Assembly: GCA_022821685.1 (NCBI GenBank)
Contig: JAJEDD010000034.1
Coordinates: 89,811 to 153,810 of the forward strand
Direction of reading: 5' to 3'
DNA from: Acidimicrobiia bacterium
GTDB lineage: Bacteria; Actinomycetota; Acidimicrobiia; Acidimicrobiales; Aldehydirespiratoraceae
DNA length: 64,000 nt
Shown here: piece after piece, positions 52,589 to 60,582 of the stretch
Position numbering within the stretch: position 1 is the first letter of the stretch
Layout of the letters: the number at the start of each line of letters is the position of its first letter
Notes under the pieces: model-generated
The model's input: only the letters and a program-made list of their open reading frames with translations
Told to the model about the DNA's origin: nothing
Database searches by the model: none
Program-made: the position numbers and the translations under genes

Positions 52589-53596
52589 GTGAGCAGACCT
52601 GTCGTCGCCATCGCCATCGGCCGATCTCACTACCGGCGCATGTTCAGCGCCGAGGCTCTCGCCGACCTGGCCGCGGTGGCCGAGATCGCCCACCATCCCG
52701 GCGACGAGCCGGCCGGCAAGGCCGACCTGCTGGACGTTCTGGCCGGGGCCGACGCCTGCATCACCAGTTGGGGAGTGGCGCCCCTGGACGCCGACGTGGT
52801 GGCCGGTGCCCCCCGCCTGAGGCATCTGGCCCACATGGGCGGCAGCGTGAAGCGCTTCGTGTCGGCGGCGGTGTGGGAGCGGGAGATCAGGGTCACCAGT
52901 GCCTCGGTTGCCCTGGCCCGCGACGTGGCCGAGACCACCTTGGGCCTGATGATCGTGGGCCGCAAGCGGATCTGGCCCCTGGGAAGCCATGTACGCGACG
53001 GCGGCTGGCGCGACAGTCCGGCCTGGGACCGCTGGGATGCCCGGGAGCTCAGCCGCTCGACCGTGGGCCTGATCGGTGTCGGCAACGTCGGCCGCCACGT
53101 GATCGAACTGCTCGCCCCGTTCGAGGCCAACATCCTGGTGGCCGACCCCTACCTCGGTGACGAGGAGGCCCGGCAGCTCGGAGTGGAGCGGGTCGAGCTG
53201 GCCGAGCTGATGGACCGCGGCGACGTGGTGTCGGTCCACGCTGCCGCCACCGACGAGACCAGACACATGATCGATGCGGGACTGCTGGGCCGGCTCAGCG
53301 ACGGGGCAGTGCTGATCAACACCGCCCGGGGCAGCATCATCGACGAGGCGGCCCTGGTTGACGAGCTGGCCACCGGGCGGATCTTCGCCTTCCTCGACGT
53401 GACCGACCCGGAGCCCCCATCACCCGACAGCCCGCTCCGGCGTCTCGACAACGTGGTGGTCACCCCCCACATCGCGGGCTGCATCGAGAACTGCCACCGC
53501 ATGGGCGAGTTGGCCGTCGAGGAGGTCCGCCGCTATCTCTCGGGCGAACCGGCCATCAATGAGGTCAGGCCCGACATGCTCGACCGGATCGCCTGA
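52589..53596 (+). CDS. D-isomer-specific 2-hydroxyacid dehydrogenase
   Basis: 335-aa NAD(P)-dependent reductase of 2-oxoacids. The Rossmann motif is GLIGVGNVGRHVIELL; catalytic residues lie in INTARGSIIDEAAL (Arg), DVTDPEPP (Glu) and VVVTPHIAGCIENCH (His). Length is normal for the glyoxylate/hydroxypyruvate reductase group. GTG start with leaderless box. Together with the aldolase and kinase just upstream it may process a sugar-acid fragment such as glyoxylate or hydroxypyruvate. Confidence 0.9.
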   Translation: MSRPVVAIAIGRSHYRRMFSAEALADLAAVAEIAHHPGDEPAGKADLLDVLAGADACITSWGVAPLDADVVAGAPRLRHLAHMGGSVKRFVSAAVWEREIRVTSASVALARDVAETTLGLMIVGRKRIWPLGSHVRDGGWRDSPAWDRWDARELSRSTVGLIGVGNVGRHVIELLAPFEANILVADPYLGDEEARQLGVERVELAELMDRGDVVSVHAAATDETRHMIDAGLLGRLSDGAVLINTARGSIIDEAALVDELATGRIFAFLDVTDPEPPSPDSPLRRLDNVVVTPHIAGCIENCHRMGELAVEEVRRYLSGEPAINEVRPDMLDRIA

Positions 53597-53599
53597 ACG

Positions 53600-54379
53600 T
53601 CAGCTGAGGACGAGGCCACCGTCGACCTCGATGGCCTGACCGGTCAGGTAGCGGGCGTCGTCGCTGGCCAGGAAGGCGACCACTCCGGCTATCTCCTCCG
53701 GCCGGGCCAGCCGCTTGAGAGCGGTGTCGTTGGCCCGCATGTCCAGCCACTCTTGGGCGCCCATCCCCACCGTGGCCCCGACCTCGGCCGCCACCTTGCG
53801 CACCATGTCGGTGAGGGTGTTGCCCGCACACACCGCGTTGACGGTGACACCGTGGGGCCCCAGCTCCATGGCGGCCGAACGGGTGATGCCCACCACCCCG
53901 CTCTTGGTGCCCGAGTACTCCGCCGAGTAGGGCCAGCTCGTCTTGGCGGCCATGGACGCGATGTTGATGATGGAGCCGCGCCCCTGAGCGGTCATCACCG
54001 GCGCGGCCAGGCTATTGGAGACCAGGACGCCGGTCAGGTTGACGGCCACGATGTCGTCCCAGCGGTCGAGGGGCACCTCCGGCAGCGGTCCGCCCACATA
54101 GATCCCCGCGCTGGCCACCAGCACGTCGAGGCGGCCCCAAGATCCCTTGACGGTCTCAAAGGCGGCGTGCTGTGAGTCTCGGGAGCGCACGTCGCAGTGC
54201 AGCGCCAGCGCCTCGACCCCCGCGGCTTGGGCCGCTTCGGCGGTGGCCTCGTTGTCGGCGTCGTTGATGTCGAGGCAGGCAACCCGCGCCCCCTCGGCCG
54301 CGAACCGAAGCGCCGTGGCCGCCCCGATCCCAGTAGCCGACCCGGTGATCACCACCACCTGATTCTCGAACCGCCGCAT
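53600..54379 (-). CDS. Short-chain dehydrogenase/reductase (classical SDR)
   Basis: 259-aa classical SDR. Cofactor motif TGSATGIGAAT, Asp in CLDIND favouring NAD, ASAG, catalytic Ser in IINIASMAA, and active site YSGTKSGVV (Tyr/Lys). The C-terminal ARYLTGQAIEVDGGLVLS is typical. It is convergent with the 2-hydroxyacid dehydrogenase, 3 bp apart. A leaderless TAGGGT box lies 6 nt before the ATG. Probable role: alcohol/ketone interconversion in the same catabolic group. Confidence 0.9.
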   Translation of the reverse strand: MRRFENQVVVITGSATGIGAATALRFAAEGARVACLDINDADNEATAEAAQAAGVEALALHCDVRSRDSQHAAFETVKGSWGRLDVLVASAGIYVGGPLPEVPLDRWDDIVAVNLTGVLVSNSLAAPVMTAQGRGSIINIASMAAKTSWPYSAEYSGTKSGVVGITRSAAMELGPHGVTVNAVCAGNTLTDMVRKVAAEVGATVGMGAQEWLDMRANDTALKRLARPEEIAGVVAFLASDDARYLTGQAIEVDGGLVLS

Positions 54380-54385
54380 CGAGCG

Positions 54386-54391
54386 ACCCTA
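54386..54391 (-). promoter_or_regulatory. Putative leaderless -10 box (TAGGGT)
   Basis: TAGGGT ends 6 nt before the ATG at 54379; same hexamer as at 9074-9079. The remaining intergenic stretch to 54603 shows nothing else recognised. Confidence 0.45.
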
Positions 54392-54603
54392 CCAACCCTG
54401 CACTCGGGCATCGCGTCGTTCGTAGCTGATGGCTGCGTCCGCCCAACCACACAGTTCCGATCGCCTACTTCAGGTCTTTATCCCGGTCAACTAGCCTGAA
54501 GGAATCTGCCCGATGTTGAGTGCGGTCGAGCACTTCCTCGGTCCGTGCAGCGGGGGAGGCAACTCGCCGACGTAGTGCTGTCCGACCACACCCTGCGAGC
54601 GAC

Positions 54604-57600
54604 TCAAGATCGCTGAACAAGCGATCCGGCGGTTGAAGTGTTCGGGTGTTCGATGGTGCCTATAGCGTTGAAGATGTCGCGTAGTAGGCCGGGGAAGACG
54701 ATCTCCTGGAAGTCGGGGTCGTTGAGGCAGCGGGTGACGAGGGCGTCGTTTCCGGCCATCCGGTCGACCATGAGCCTCTGAAGCTCGGGCCGGATGCCGA
54801 GGCTGAACTTCTCGAAGGTGTTGGCGAGAGCCGTCTTGCGGATGCCGTCTGATGCGATGGCGTCCTCCTTGACCTGCTGGAGGAACAGCCGGTCGGCGTC
54901 AGTGAAGTCGGTTCCGAACCGGTCGTTGAGCAGTCGGATGATCTCCGACAATGGGGCGGTCTCCTCCTCGGGGTCTCCAGTGCCGACGGCGGTCGGGCTG
55001 GTGACCCGCGCGTCGTCGTCCTCGCCCAGTTCGACGGCACCGGACGTGACCAGCCGGAGGCGGTAGTACTCCAGTTCCACGTCGCCACCGAGGCTCACCG
55101 CTTCGTGGTCCTGGCGCAGGTGCGGCAGCAGGGCTCGGCCGAAGGCCGATAGCTGTTCGAGGTCTCCGTCGGCGTAGGGGATTATCTGACTCACGAAGAC
55201 GTAGAGGCTCACGAACGCCGAGAGCCGGTCCCGGAACTCGGCCTGCTGCTCGTCGTCGAGTTGGTTGTACCGGTCCACGGCGGGCTGTACCTGCGCCTGC
55301 AGGAGCGCGTGGTGCTCCGCCCTGCGCTGCTCGGGCGGAAGGTAGAACACCCGGGCGTACGCCTCCACCTCCTGCTGGTGGTACACCTGCATCTCGTCGA
55401 GCTCGTGCTTGAGCCGGTCGAGTTGATACGGGTCGGTGCAGTCCTGCAGCTGGGTCTGGTCGTAGTAGGGCGCGAAGGCCGCCCGGATGTCCTCGGGGTT
55501 GTTCCTGAAGTCGAGGACGAACGGCGGCTCCTTGCCGGGCGCGACCCGGTTGAGCCTCGACAGCGTCTGAACGGCCTGCACCCCGTCGAGGCGCTTGTCG
55601 ACGTACATGGCCTGCAGCAGTGGCTGGTCGAAGCCGGTCTGGTACTTCTCGGCCACGAGCAGGATCTGGTAGTCGGGCGAGTCGAACCGCGCCGGCAGCG
55701 CCGCCTCGCTGATCGGCTTGCCCGACACGATGTCGGTGTTCATTCCCGGCTCGGTGAACTCCTCGCCGCTGTCGGGGTCGCTGACGGTGCCGCTGAACGC
55801 CACCAGCGGGCGCACGTCGTCGTATCCGTGCTCATCGAGGTAGCGCTGGAAGGCCTGCATGTAGCGAACGGCGTGCAGTCTCGACGGGGTGACCACCATG
55901 GCCTTGGCCTTGCCGCCGATGCGGTGCACCACATGGTCGCGGAAGTGCTCGATGATCACCGCCGTCTTCTGCTCGATGTTGTAGGGGTGCAGGCTCAAGA
56001 ACCGGGCCAGCGCCACAGCCGTTCGGCGCTTCGGGAAGTCCGGGTCGTCGGCGGCCTGCTTGACGAGCTTGAAGTAGGTGTCGTAGTCGGTGTAGTTGCG
56101 CAGCACGTCGAGGATGAACCCCTCCTCGATGGCCTGGCGCATGCTGTAGACATGGAACGGCTCGGGCTTGCCGCTCGGGCCGGCCCGGCCGAACAGCTCG
56201 ATGGTCTTGCCCTTGGGCGTGGCCGTGAACGCGAAGAACGACAGGTTGGGCTGCTGGCCGCGTGACTCCACTACGGCATTGAGGCCGTCTTCCCAACTCT
56301 GGGCCTCCTCCTCGGTTTCGGCGGCAGCTTGTGAGCGCGAGCCGAGGACGGCCTTCATCTCCCTTGCGCTCTCGCCGGTCTGGCTGGAGTGCGCCTCGTC
56401 CACGATCACTGCGTAGCGCCGGGCTGCGATGGCCTGTCGCCACTGAGCTGCCTGGGCCTGCTCGGCCGCGGTCGGCGCGTCGGTCGAGTCGGGGCCCCCG
56501 CCAGCAATGGCCAGCAGGCCCCTCATTACGAACGGGAACTTCTGCAGCGTGGTGACCACGATCTTGGTTCCGTCCACGAGCGCCTGAGCCAGCTGCCTGG
56601 AGTCCTGGTCGATGGCCTGGACCACGCCCTGGGCGTGCTCGATCTGGTAGATGGCGTCCTGCAGTTGGCGGTCCAGCACCCGCCGGTCGGTGATCACCAG
56701 CACGCAGTCGAAGACCTTGTCGTCGTCGCGGGTGTGGAGGCTCGCCAGGCGGTGGGCGAGCCAGGAGATGCTGTTGGTCTTGCCACTGCCCGCCGAGTGC
56801 TGAATGAGGTAGTTGCTCCCCGGCCCGGCGTCTCGGGCGGCCTTGACGAGCCCGTCGACCGAGTCGAGCTGGTGGTAGCGCGGGAAGATCAGCGTCCTGC
56901 GCTCCACCGTGCTCGCGCCCTGGTCGTTGTAGACCTTCTCCTCGCGGGTCTCGATGAACACGTACGAGCCGATGATGTTCAGGAACCGGTCTCGGTCCAG
57001 GGCCTCCTGCCAGAAGTAGCCGCTGCGGTAGCCCGACGGGTGCTGCGGGTTGCCGGCACCGCACTTGACCTCCCCGGGATGGCTGCCGCGGTTGAAGGGC
57101 AGGAACCGCGTCGCCTCCTTGGCGAGGCGGGTGGCCATGTGGATCTGGTCGCAGTCGGCGGCGAAGTGCACCAGCGCCCGCTTGGCGAACCGGAACAAAG
57201 GAGCGTCCGGGTCGCGATCCTGCCGGTACTGGCGGACGGCGTCGCGCCAGTTCTGGCCGGTGCCCGGGTTCTTGAGCTCGCAGGTGGCGACGGGCAGGCC
57301 GTTGAGAGCGAACACCATGTCGACGGTGTCGTGCTTGCCGGGATGGCAAGGAACCTGGCGGGTCACTGTCAGCCGGTTGAAATCGAACAGGGCCATTGCG
57401 TCGGGGTTGAGGCCGTGAGCGGGCCGGAACTTGGCGAGACGCAGCGTCTTGCCCTGGAACCTGAAGCCGCGTCGCAAGACGGTCAATGTTCCTTTGAGGT
57501 CTAGTTCGCGGACAAGGTGCTCGATGACAAGCGGAGTGAGCTGGTCTCCGAGCTGAGCAGCCAGTTGCGCCCACAGCTCCGGTTGTGCAGCCTGCATGAA

Positions 57601-57732
57601 TGAGACCGCATCCGTCGGGAACAGAGCCCGATCCACGTCCCACTCCGCTCGGTTGCCCTTGCGCCACCCGCCGTCGAGCAGCATCGACTCGACGGTCGAC
57701 TCGAACGCCTCCTCGTTCGTCTGGCTCGTCAT
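54604..57732 (-). CDS. hsdR: Type I restriction endonuclease subunit R (HsdR)
   Basis: 1042-aa motor/nuclease subunit, full length and uninterrupted. The N-terminal PD-(D/E)XK nuclease is around DTVDMVFALNGLPVATCELK (acidic residues near 138 and 152, Lys154). The SF2 translocase follows: Walker A HSAGSGKTN (312-320), DEAH box VIVDEAHSSQTG, AFTATPKGKT, and motif VI-like QTLSRLNRVAPGK. The C-terminal helical part contacts the methylase. The ATG at 57732 overlaps the end of the second hsdS half (ATGA). It depends on M2S1 for targeting, so its activity follows the state of hsdS and hsdM. Confidence 0.94.
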   Translation of the reverse strand: MTSQTNEEAFESTVESMLLDGGWRKGNRAEWDVDRALFPTDAVSFMQAAQPELWAQLAAQLGDQLTPLVIEHLVRELDLKGTLTVLRRGFRFQGKTLRLAKFRPAHGLNPDAMALFDFNRLTVTRQVPCHPGKHDTVDMVFALNGLPVATCELKNPGTGQNWRDAVRQYRQDRDPDAPLFRFAKRALVHFAADCDQIHMATRLAKEATRFLPFNRGSHPGEVKCGAGNPQHPSGYRSGYFWQEALDRDRFLNIIGSYVFIETREEKVYNDQGASTVERRTLIFPRYHQLDSVDGLVKAARDAGPGSNYLIQHSAGSGKTNSISWLAHRLASLHTRDDDKVFDCVLVITDRRVLDRQLQDAIYQIEHAQGVVQAIDQDSRQLAQALVDGTKIVVTTLQKFPFVMRGLLAIAGGGPDSTDAPTAAEQAQAAQWRQAIAARRYAVIVDEAHSSQTGESAREMKAVLGSRSQAAAETEEEAQSWEDGLNAVVESRGQQPNLSFFAFTATPKGKTIELFGRAGPSGKPEPFHVYSMRQAIEEGFILDVLRNYTDYDTYFKLVKQAADDPDFPKRRTAVALARFLSLHPYNIEQKTAVIIEHFRDHVVHRIGGKAKAMVVTPSRLHAVRYMQAFQRYLDEHGYDDVRPLVAFSGTVSDPDSGEEFTEPGMNTDIVSGKPISEAALPARFDSPDYQILLVAEKYQTGFDQPLLQAMYVDKRLDGVQAVQTLSRLNRVAPGKEPPFVLDFRNNPEDIRAAFAPYYDQTQLQDCTDPYQLDRLKHELDEMQVYHQQEVEAYARVFYLPPEQRRAEHHALLQAQVQPAVDRYNQLDDEQQAEFRDRLSAFVSLYVFVSQIIPYADGDLEQLSAFGRALLPHLRQDHEAVSLGGDVELEYYRLRLVTSGAVELGEDDDARVTSPTAVGTGDPEEETAPLSEIIRLLNDRFGTDFTDADRLFLQQVKEDAIASDGIRKTALANTFEKFSLGIRPELQRLMVDRMAGNDALVTRCLNDPDFQEIVFPGLLRDIFNAIGTIEHPNTSTAGSLVQRS

Positions 57733-58481
57733 GCGCCGACTCGCTCAGGCTCGGCCGGCACGCCACCCCGCAAATCGATCTTGCCGGTCACAGCCGCGGT
57801 GATCAACGCGGCGCGATACTCATCCAAGCGCTCGATTGCAGCCTCCACCCGGGATGTCAGATCGTCGACGCGCTCAAGCCTGCGGTTTAGAAACGCGGCG
57901 ATGGCATGCTGCTCATCGAGCGGCGGCAGCGGTATGAGCGTTTCCCCGACGGCCGCGTTTGGTAGCCCGTACCGGGTGACGCCTGTGGCCGATGTCTGAA
58001 GCTGCTGGTTGATCGTCTGCGATTGCATCGACCGGAAGATGAACTCTGGATCAGCGAGCTTGGTGGTTCGGATGAGGCCAAGGTGGTAGCCGCAGACGAA
58101 GTCTCTGGCGGTTTCGTCGATGAGCGCGGGTACGGCGATGTCTCGCCAGTCCTCGGAGTCCTTGGTGATGAGGACATCTCCTTGACTCAGTTTGAACCGG
58201 GTGATCTCCTTTGGCGATGCAGTTGCCTGCATGTATTCGCCGTCACTGGCTCGAATGCGGTCCTGGTAGTAGACGTCGGTGTAGTTGCAGAGTCTGACGG
58301 GCGACTCCGCGTCCTCGGTCTTCTTGTCCACACTGCTTGTGCGGTACGCAGCGACATGCTTCAGTCGCTTGACCTCCCAGTGGTCGGGGATCTCGCCGAG
58401 CCAATCCTCGGGGGGGGGTCTGGGCGACGCGGGGCGACGGGTCGAGGCCAGCAGCACGGGCGGCTTCGGGCGGGAGGCCAC
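57729..58481 (-). CDS. hsdS: Type I specificity subunit HsdS, C-terminal half (second target-recognition domain; out of frame across G9 tract)
   Basis: Encodes the second half-unit: WLGEIPDHWEVKRLKHVAAY, a target-recognition domain, LPPLDEQHAIAAFLNRRLERVDDL and coiled coil EAAIERLDEYRAALITAAVTGKI. In this frame a GTG at 58481 lies upstream of the G9 tract (58410-58418), so a one-TRD half-subunit could be made separately. The conserved part begins only after the tract. With 8 or 11 G instead of 9, this half would be fused in frame to the upstream half as a full two-TRD HsdS of about 455 aa. Overlaps hsdR by 4 bp. Confidence 0.85.
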   Translation of the reverse strand: MASRPKPPVLLASTRRPASPRPPPEDWLGEIPDHWEVKRLKHVAAYRTSSVDKKTEDAESPVRLCNYTDVYYQDRIRASDGEYMQATASPKEITRFKLSQGDVLITKDSEDWRDIAVPALIDETARDFVCGYHLGLIRTTKLADPEFIFRSMQSQTINQQLQTSATGVTRYGLPNAAVGETLIPLPPLDEQHAIAAFLNRRLERVDDLTSRVEAAIERLDEYRAALITAAVTGKIDLRGGVPAEPERVGA

Positions 58482-59097
58482 GTGTGACCGTGCGAGCGAT
58501 CAGCGCCTGCCGGTACTCGTAGAGCCGCTCGATTAGCAGCCGCTTCCTGTCCACGAGGTGGTCGATCTTGGCCGTCTCACGGTCAAGGAACTCGGCGATG
58601 GCCTGCTGCTCCTGGAGCGTGGGCACTGGGAGCAGCGAGTCGCTCACGAAGCGCCAACTTGCTCGGGGCATCCTTGCGCCGAAGGTCGAGGAATCGACCA
58701 ACGAAACGAAGCCGTTGGTTAGTAGCGCGTAGAGGAGATACCTACGCCGGTAGCCGAACGGCTTCAATACGAGGAACTCCGTCGAGCACAGCCCATCGAA
58801 GTCGGCACAGAACGCCTTCGCCAAGTACGGACGCAACTTCCCGAAGAGCACATCGCCGTTTGTGAACGCGTTGGACAGGCTCTCCGGCGTCTGCTGTTCG
58901 TCGAGGGGCATGAGGGCCCCAGTCCACGATGAGACATGTTCAAGTCCGACATAGGGCATCTGGTCCGCATCTTCGGATTCGACCTTCACATCTGATCTGA
59001 CTACAGACGTCTTGAGGCGTTTGACCTCCCAGTGGTCGGGGATCTCGCCGAGCCACTCCACACCGGAGTCTCGGTAGCGGGGGTAGGTGCGTCTCAT
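58243..59097 (-). CDS. hsdS: Type I specificity subunit HsdS, N-terminal half (first target-recognition domain, truncated by frameshift)
   Basis: Starts MRRTYPRYRDSGVEWLGEIP and continues through the first target-recognition domain, LLPVPTLQEQQAIAEFLDRE and the coiled coil KIDHLVDRKRLLIERLYEYRQALIARTVTRG. After the run of nine C on this strand (58418-58410) the reading becomes nonsense (LARRDPRPLGGQATEACRC) and stops at 58243, giving 284 aa. The real coding similarity ends near 58420. It retains one TRD plus a dimerising helix, so it might act as a half-subunit. Confidence 0.87.
   Translation of the reverse strand: MRRTYPRYRDSGVEWLGEIPDHWEVKRLKTSVVRSDVKVESEDADQMPYVGLEHVSSWTGALMPLDEQQTPESLSNAFTNGDVLFGKLRPYLAKAFCADFDGLCSTEFLVLKPFGYRRRYLLYALLTNGFVSLVDSSTFGARMPRASWRFVSDSLLPVPTLQEQQAIAEFLDRETAKIDHLVDRKRLLIERLYEYRQALIARTVTRGLPPEAARAAGLDPSPRVAQTPPRGLARRDPRPLGGQATEACRCVPHKQCGQEDRGRGVARQTLQLHRRLLPGPHSSQ
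58369..58403 (-). repeat. 35-bp direct repeat in hsdS, TRD2 copy
   Basis: Identical to 59021-59055; encodes the start of the second half, WLGEIPDHWEVK. Identical blocks at the start of both TRDs could mediate recombination within or between hsdS genes. Confidence 0.85.
58410..58418 (+). repeat. Poly-G (G9) tract inside hsdS
   Basis: Nine consecutive G (C on the coding strand) sit exactly where the two hsdS reading frames switch, between the central coiled coil and the second TRD. Eight or eleven would restore one frame. The longest mononucleotide run noticed in the window. Confidence 0.85.
59021..59055 (-). repeat. 35-bp direct repeat in hsdS, TRD1 copy
   Basis: Identical to 58369-58403; encodes WLGEIPDHWEVK near the N-terminus of HsdS. 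Confidence 0.85.
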
Positions 59098-59155
59098 CAG
59101 GCGACCGGGTGATTGGGCGCGGCCATCCAGAGATCATGCGTTTGCGGACGCAGAG

Positions 59156-59185
59156 CCGTGCTCGGGCAAGCCCGCCCGAGCACGG
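59156..59185 (-). terminator. 12-bp stem hairpin between the small-ORF region and hsdS
   Basis: CCGTGCTCGGGC, loop AAGCCC, GCCCGAGCACGG: a perfect 12-bp stem 18 bp after the end of the minus-strand small ORFs and 58 bp before the hsdS start. It could end upstream transcription; no T-run follows. Confidence 0.5.
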
Positions 59186-59203
59186 CGGGTCCGGGCAGTC
59201 CGG

Positions 59204-59680
59204 TCACTTACACGGCCTCGAACTGCATGGCCGAGAGGTCGAGGTCCTCTTTGTCGTTGTAGTCCAGAACGACGCCAGGTGCGATCTCAACAGACTCGAT
59301 GTTGTCAGACTCGTCGCGCCGCAAGTTTGGGGCATCGGCGTCGACTCGCGGAGCCTCATTGCCGGTTGCCGGTCCGTGTGGGTGTTCAGGGGGTCGCGTG
59401 CTTGCGCTTGTTGCGGGCTTGAAGCCTGCGATCCAGCCACTTCGGGAACCACGACTCGGGCAGCATCCCGCGATGGACGACGATGCTGGGATACTTGGCA
59501 AGCTCTTCGTCGATCTCGGGGGATTTCCTGGGTGTCCCGGCGTTCGTCATAGGCATACCTTAGTGCGAGCACAGCTGCGATGAGAACGCAGATGCCTGCG
59601 AGGGTGATGACGGCTTGGAGGCCGAGCCAAAACCGCAGCCGACGAATGGCGACCTCGTTGCGGCGATAGTGGATCATCAA
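59204..59680 (-). CDS. Small-ORF region: membrane peptide and disrupted downstream frames
   Basis: Three minus-strand frames look coding in succession. From 59680 a membrane peptide starts MMIHYRRNEVAIRRLRFWLG with one transmembrane helix (AVITLAGICVLIAAVLAL); its frame stays open to 59204 but loses coding character after ~55 codons. A 54-codon ORF (59550-59386, MTNAGTPRKSPEIDEELAKY) takes over, then a third frame ends in an acidic tail (VEIAPGVVLDYNDKEDLDLS, stop at 59208) that resembles DUF2283. Frame changes fall at two runs of five C, so these may be one frameshifted gene or overlapping small genes. Function unknown. Confidence 0.35.
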   Translation of the reverse strand: MMIHYRRNEVAIRRLRFWLGLQAVITLAGICVLIAAVLALRYAYDERRDTQEIPRDRRRACQVSQHRRPSRDAARVVVPEVAGSQASSPQQAQARDPLNTHTDRQPAMRLRESTPMPQTCGATSLTTSSLLRSHLASFWTTTTKRTSTSRPCSSRPCK

Positions 59681-59894
59681 GCCCCTTCACCCCGCCGTCT
59701 ACTACGCCGACTCGGTTGCCTCCCAGGCCATCCAGGCTGCTGACTTGGTGGCGGGAACGCGGCGGCGGATCGTCGAGGGCGACCTCAACCTGCGGGCGCT
59801 CGCACGCAGCCTGGCGGCCCTGCGCCCGGTCTCGTTGACCACCAGGCACACGCACACCGGGCGACCGTGGACCAACGAGATGACCCTGTTCTGA
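59670..59894 (+). pseudogene. 5'-truncated remnant of a DUF3800-type gene
   Basis: An open stretch without a start codon encodes LHPAVYYADSVASQAIQAAD and LVAGTRRRIVEGDLNLRALA, ending in MTLF and a TGA. The DS ... IQAADLVAG pattern resembles the C-terminal end of DUF3800 proteins. A stop codon lies immediately upstream and no N-terminal part exists, so it is a remnant. The following 59895-60146 stretch has no recognised gene. Confidence 0.45.
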
Positions 59895-60001
59895 CATCCG
59901 TCCTTGCGAACCTCTGGCGCGGGCTGTACCGTCTTGTTGGCACCTAATGGTCACAGTTAGTAGGTCTTTGGGCCGAATGCGACTGTATGCGCAGGTGCCT
60001 G

Positions 60002-60030
60002 GGGCCCCGGACCGCACGGGGTCCCTTTCC
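60002..60030 (+). terminator. Terminator-like hairpin followed by T-rich stretch
   Basis: GGGCCCCG / CGGGGTCC form an 8-bp stem with one G-T pair and a 7-nt loop, followed by CTTTCCTTT. It could terminate plus-strand transcripts in the hsd cargo region. Confidence 0.35.
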
Positions 60031-60146
60031 TTTGGCCGACATGTCAGATGTCCGGGCTGTCCCCGGCTTGGCGGCCATGCGGTCTGGGCGATCCTGTCCG
60101 CGACCGGCGACAGTGCCCCGAACGGCTCGATAGCGACTGATGCTGG

Positions 60147-60467
60147 CTATGGCTTAGATGGGGCGAAGACTCTGAAGTCGTATTCTCCATGTTTGACGTA
60201 AAGGTCGACGATGGCCTTGCGATGCCTGATGGCTTCAGGGTCGGTGGCGTGGTCGGTTGCGGCCAGGATGTCTCGTACTTGGTCGCCCCAGCCGAGGTGG
60301 TCCCAGTCGTCGGCAGCCCCCTCCAGCATCTGAAGCGTGCATCGCGTAGCTGCGGTTGGCTTGATGGCGATACGGCGGTGCAGCAAGGACCCATCCTCTA
60401 GCGAGTCCACCACCGCCCGGAGATCCTCGTCGGAACGTGTGCACCTGGTCAAAGTGGCCGACTTCAT
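60147..60467 (-). CDS. Hypothetical protein in the R-M cargo region
   Basis: 106 aa, unrecognised: MKSATLTRCTRSDEDLRAVV, then RCTLQMLEGAADDWDHLGWG and DPEAIRHRKAIVDLYVKHGE. The mix of acidic, aromatic and helical segments looks like a real soluble protein. It is divergent from the nucleotidyltransferase pair at 60583-61589, with 115 bp between. No partner or function can be assigned. Confidence 0.5.
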   Translation of the reverse strand: MKSATLTRCTRSDEDLRAVVDSLEDGSLLHRRIAIKPTAATRCTLQMLEGAADDWDHLGWGDQVRDILAATDHATDPEAIRHRKAIVDLYVKHGEYDFRVFAPSKP

Positions 60468-60582
60468 CGTGGTTCATTGTTCCCCATCCTCACCGTGTCG
60501 GCCCGAGACGCGTCGGCGTGCGGCGGGCCGCGTCGAGGGTCGCGGCTAGGATGGGGATATCGATTCCTGTGGACGGGATTAC

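Noticed and set aside
58481..59097. Two independent complete hsdS genes instead of one split gene.
   Set aside because: The first frame loses HsdS similarity exactly at the G9 tract and the second regains it there; one interrupted gene with two TRDs explains both, although the halves may still be expressed.
60002..60030. Structured RNA gene in the hsd cargo gap.
   Set aside because: Only one short hairpin with a T-rich tail is visible; no known RNA family was recognised, so it is listed only as a weak terminator.
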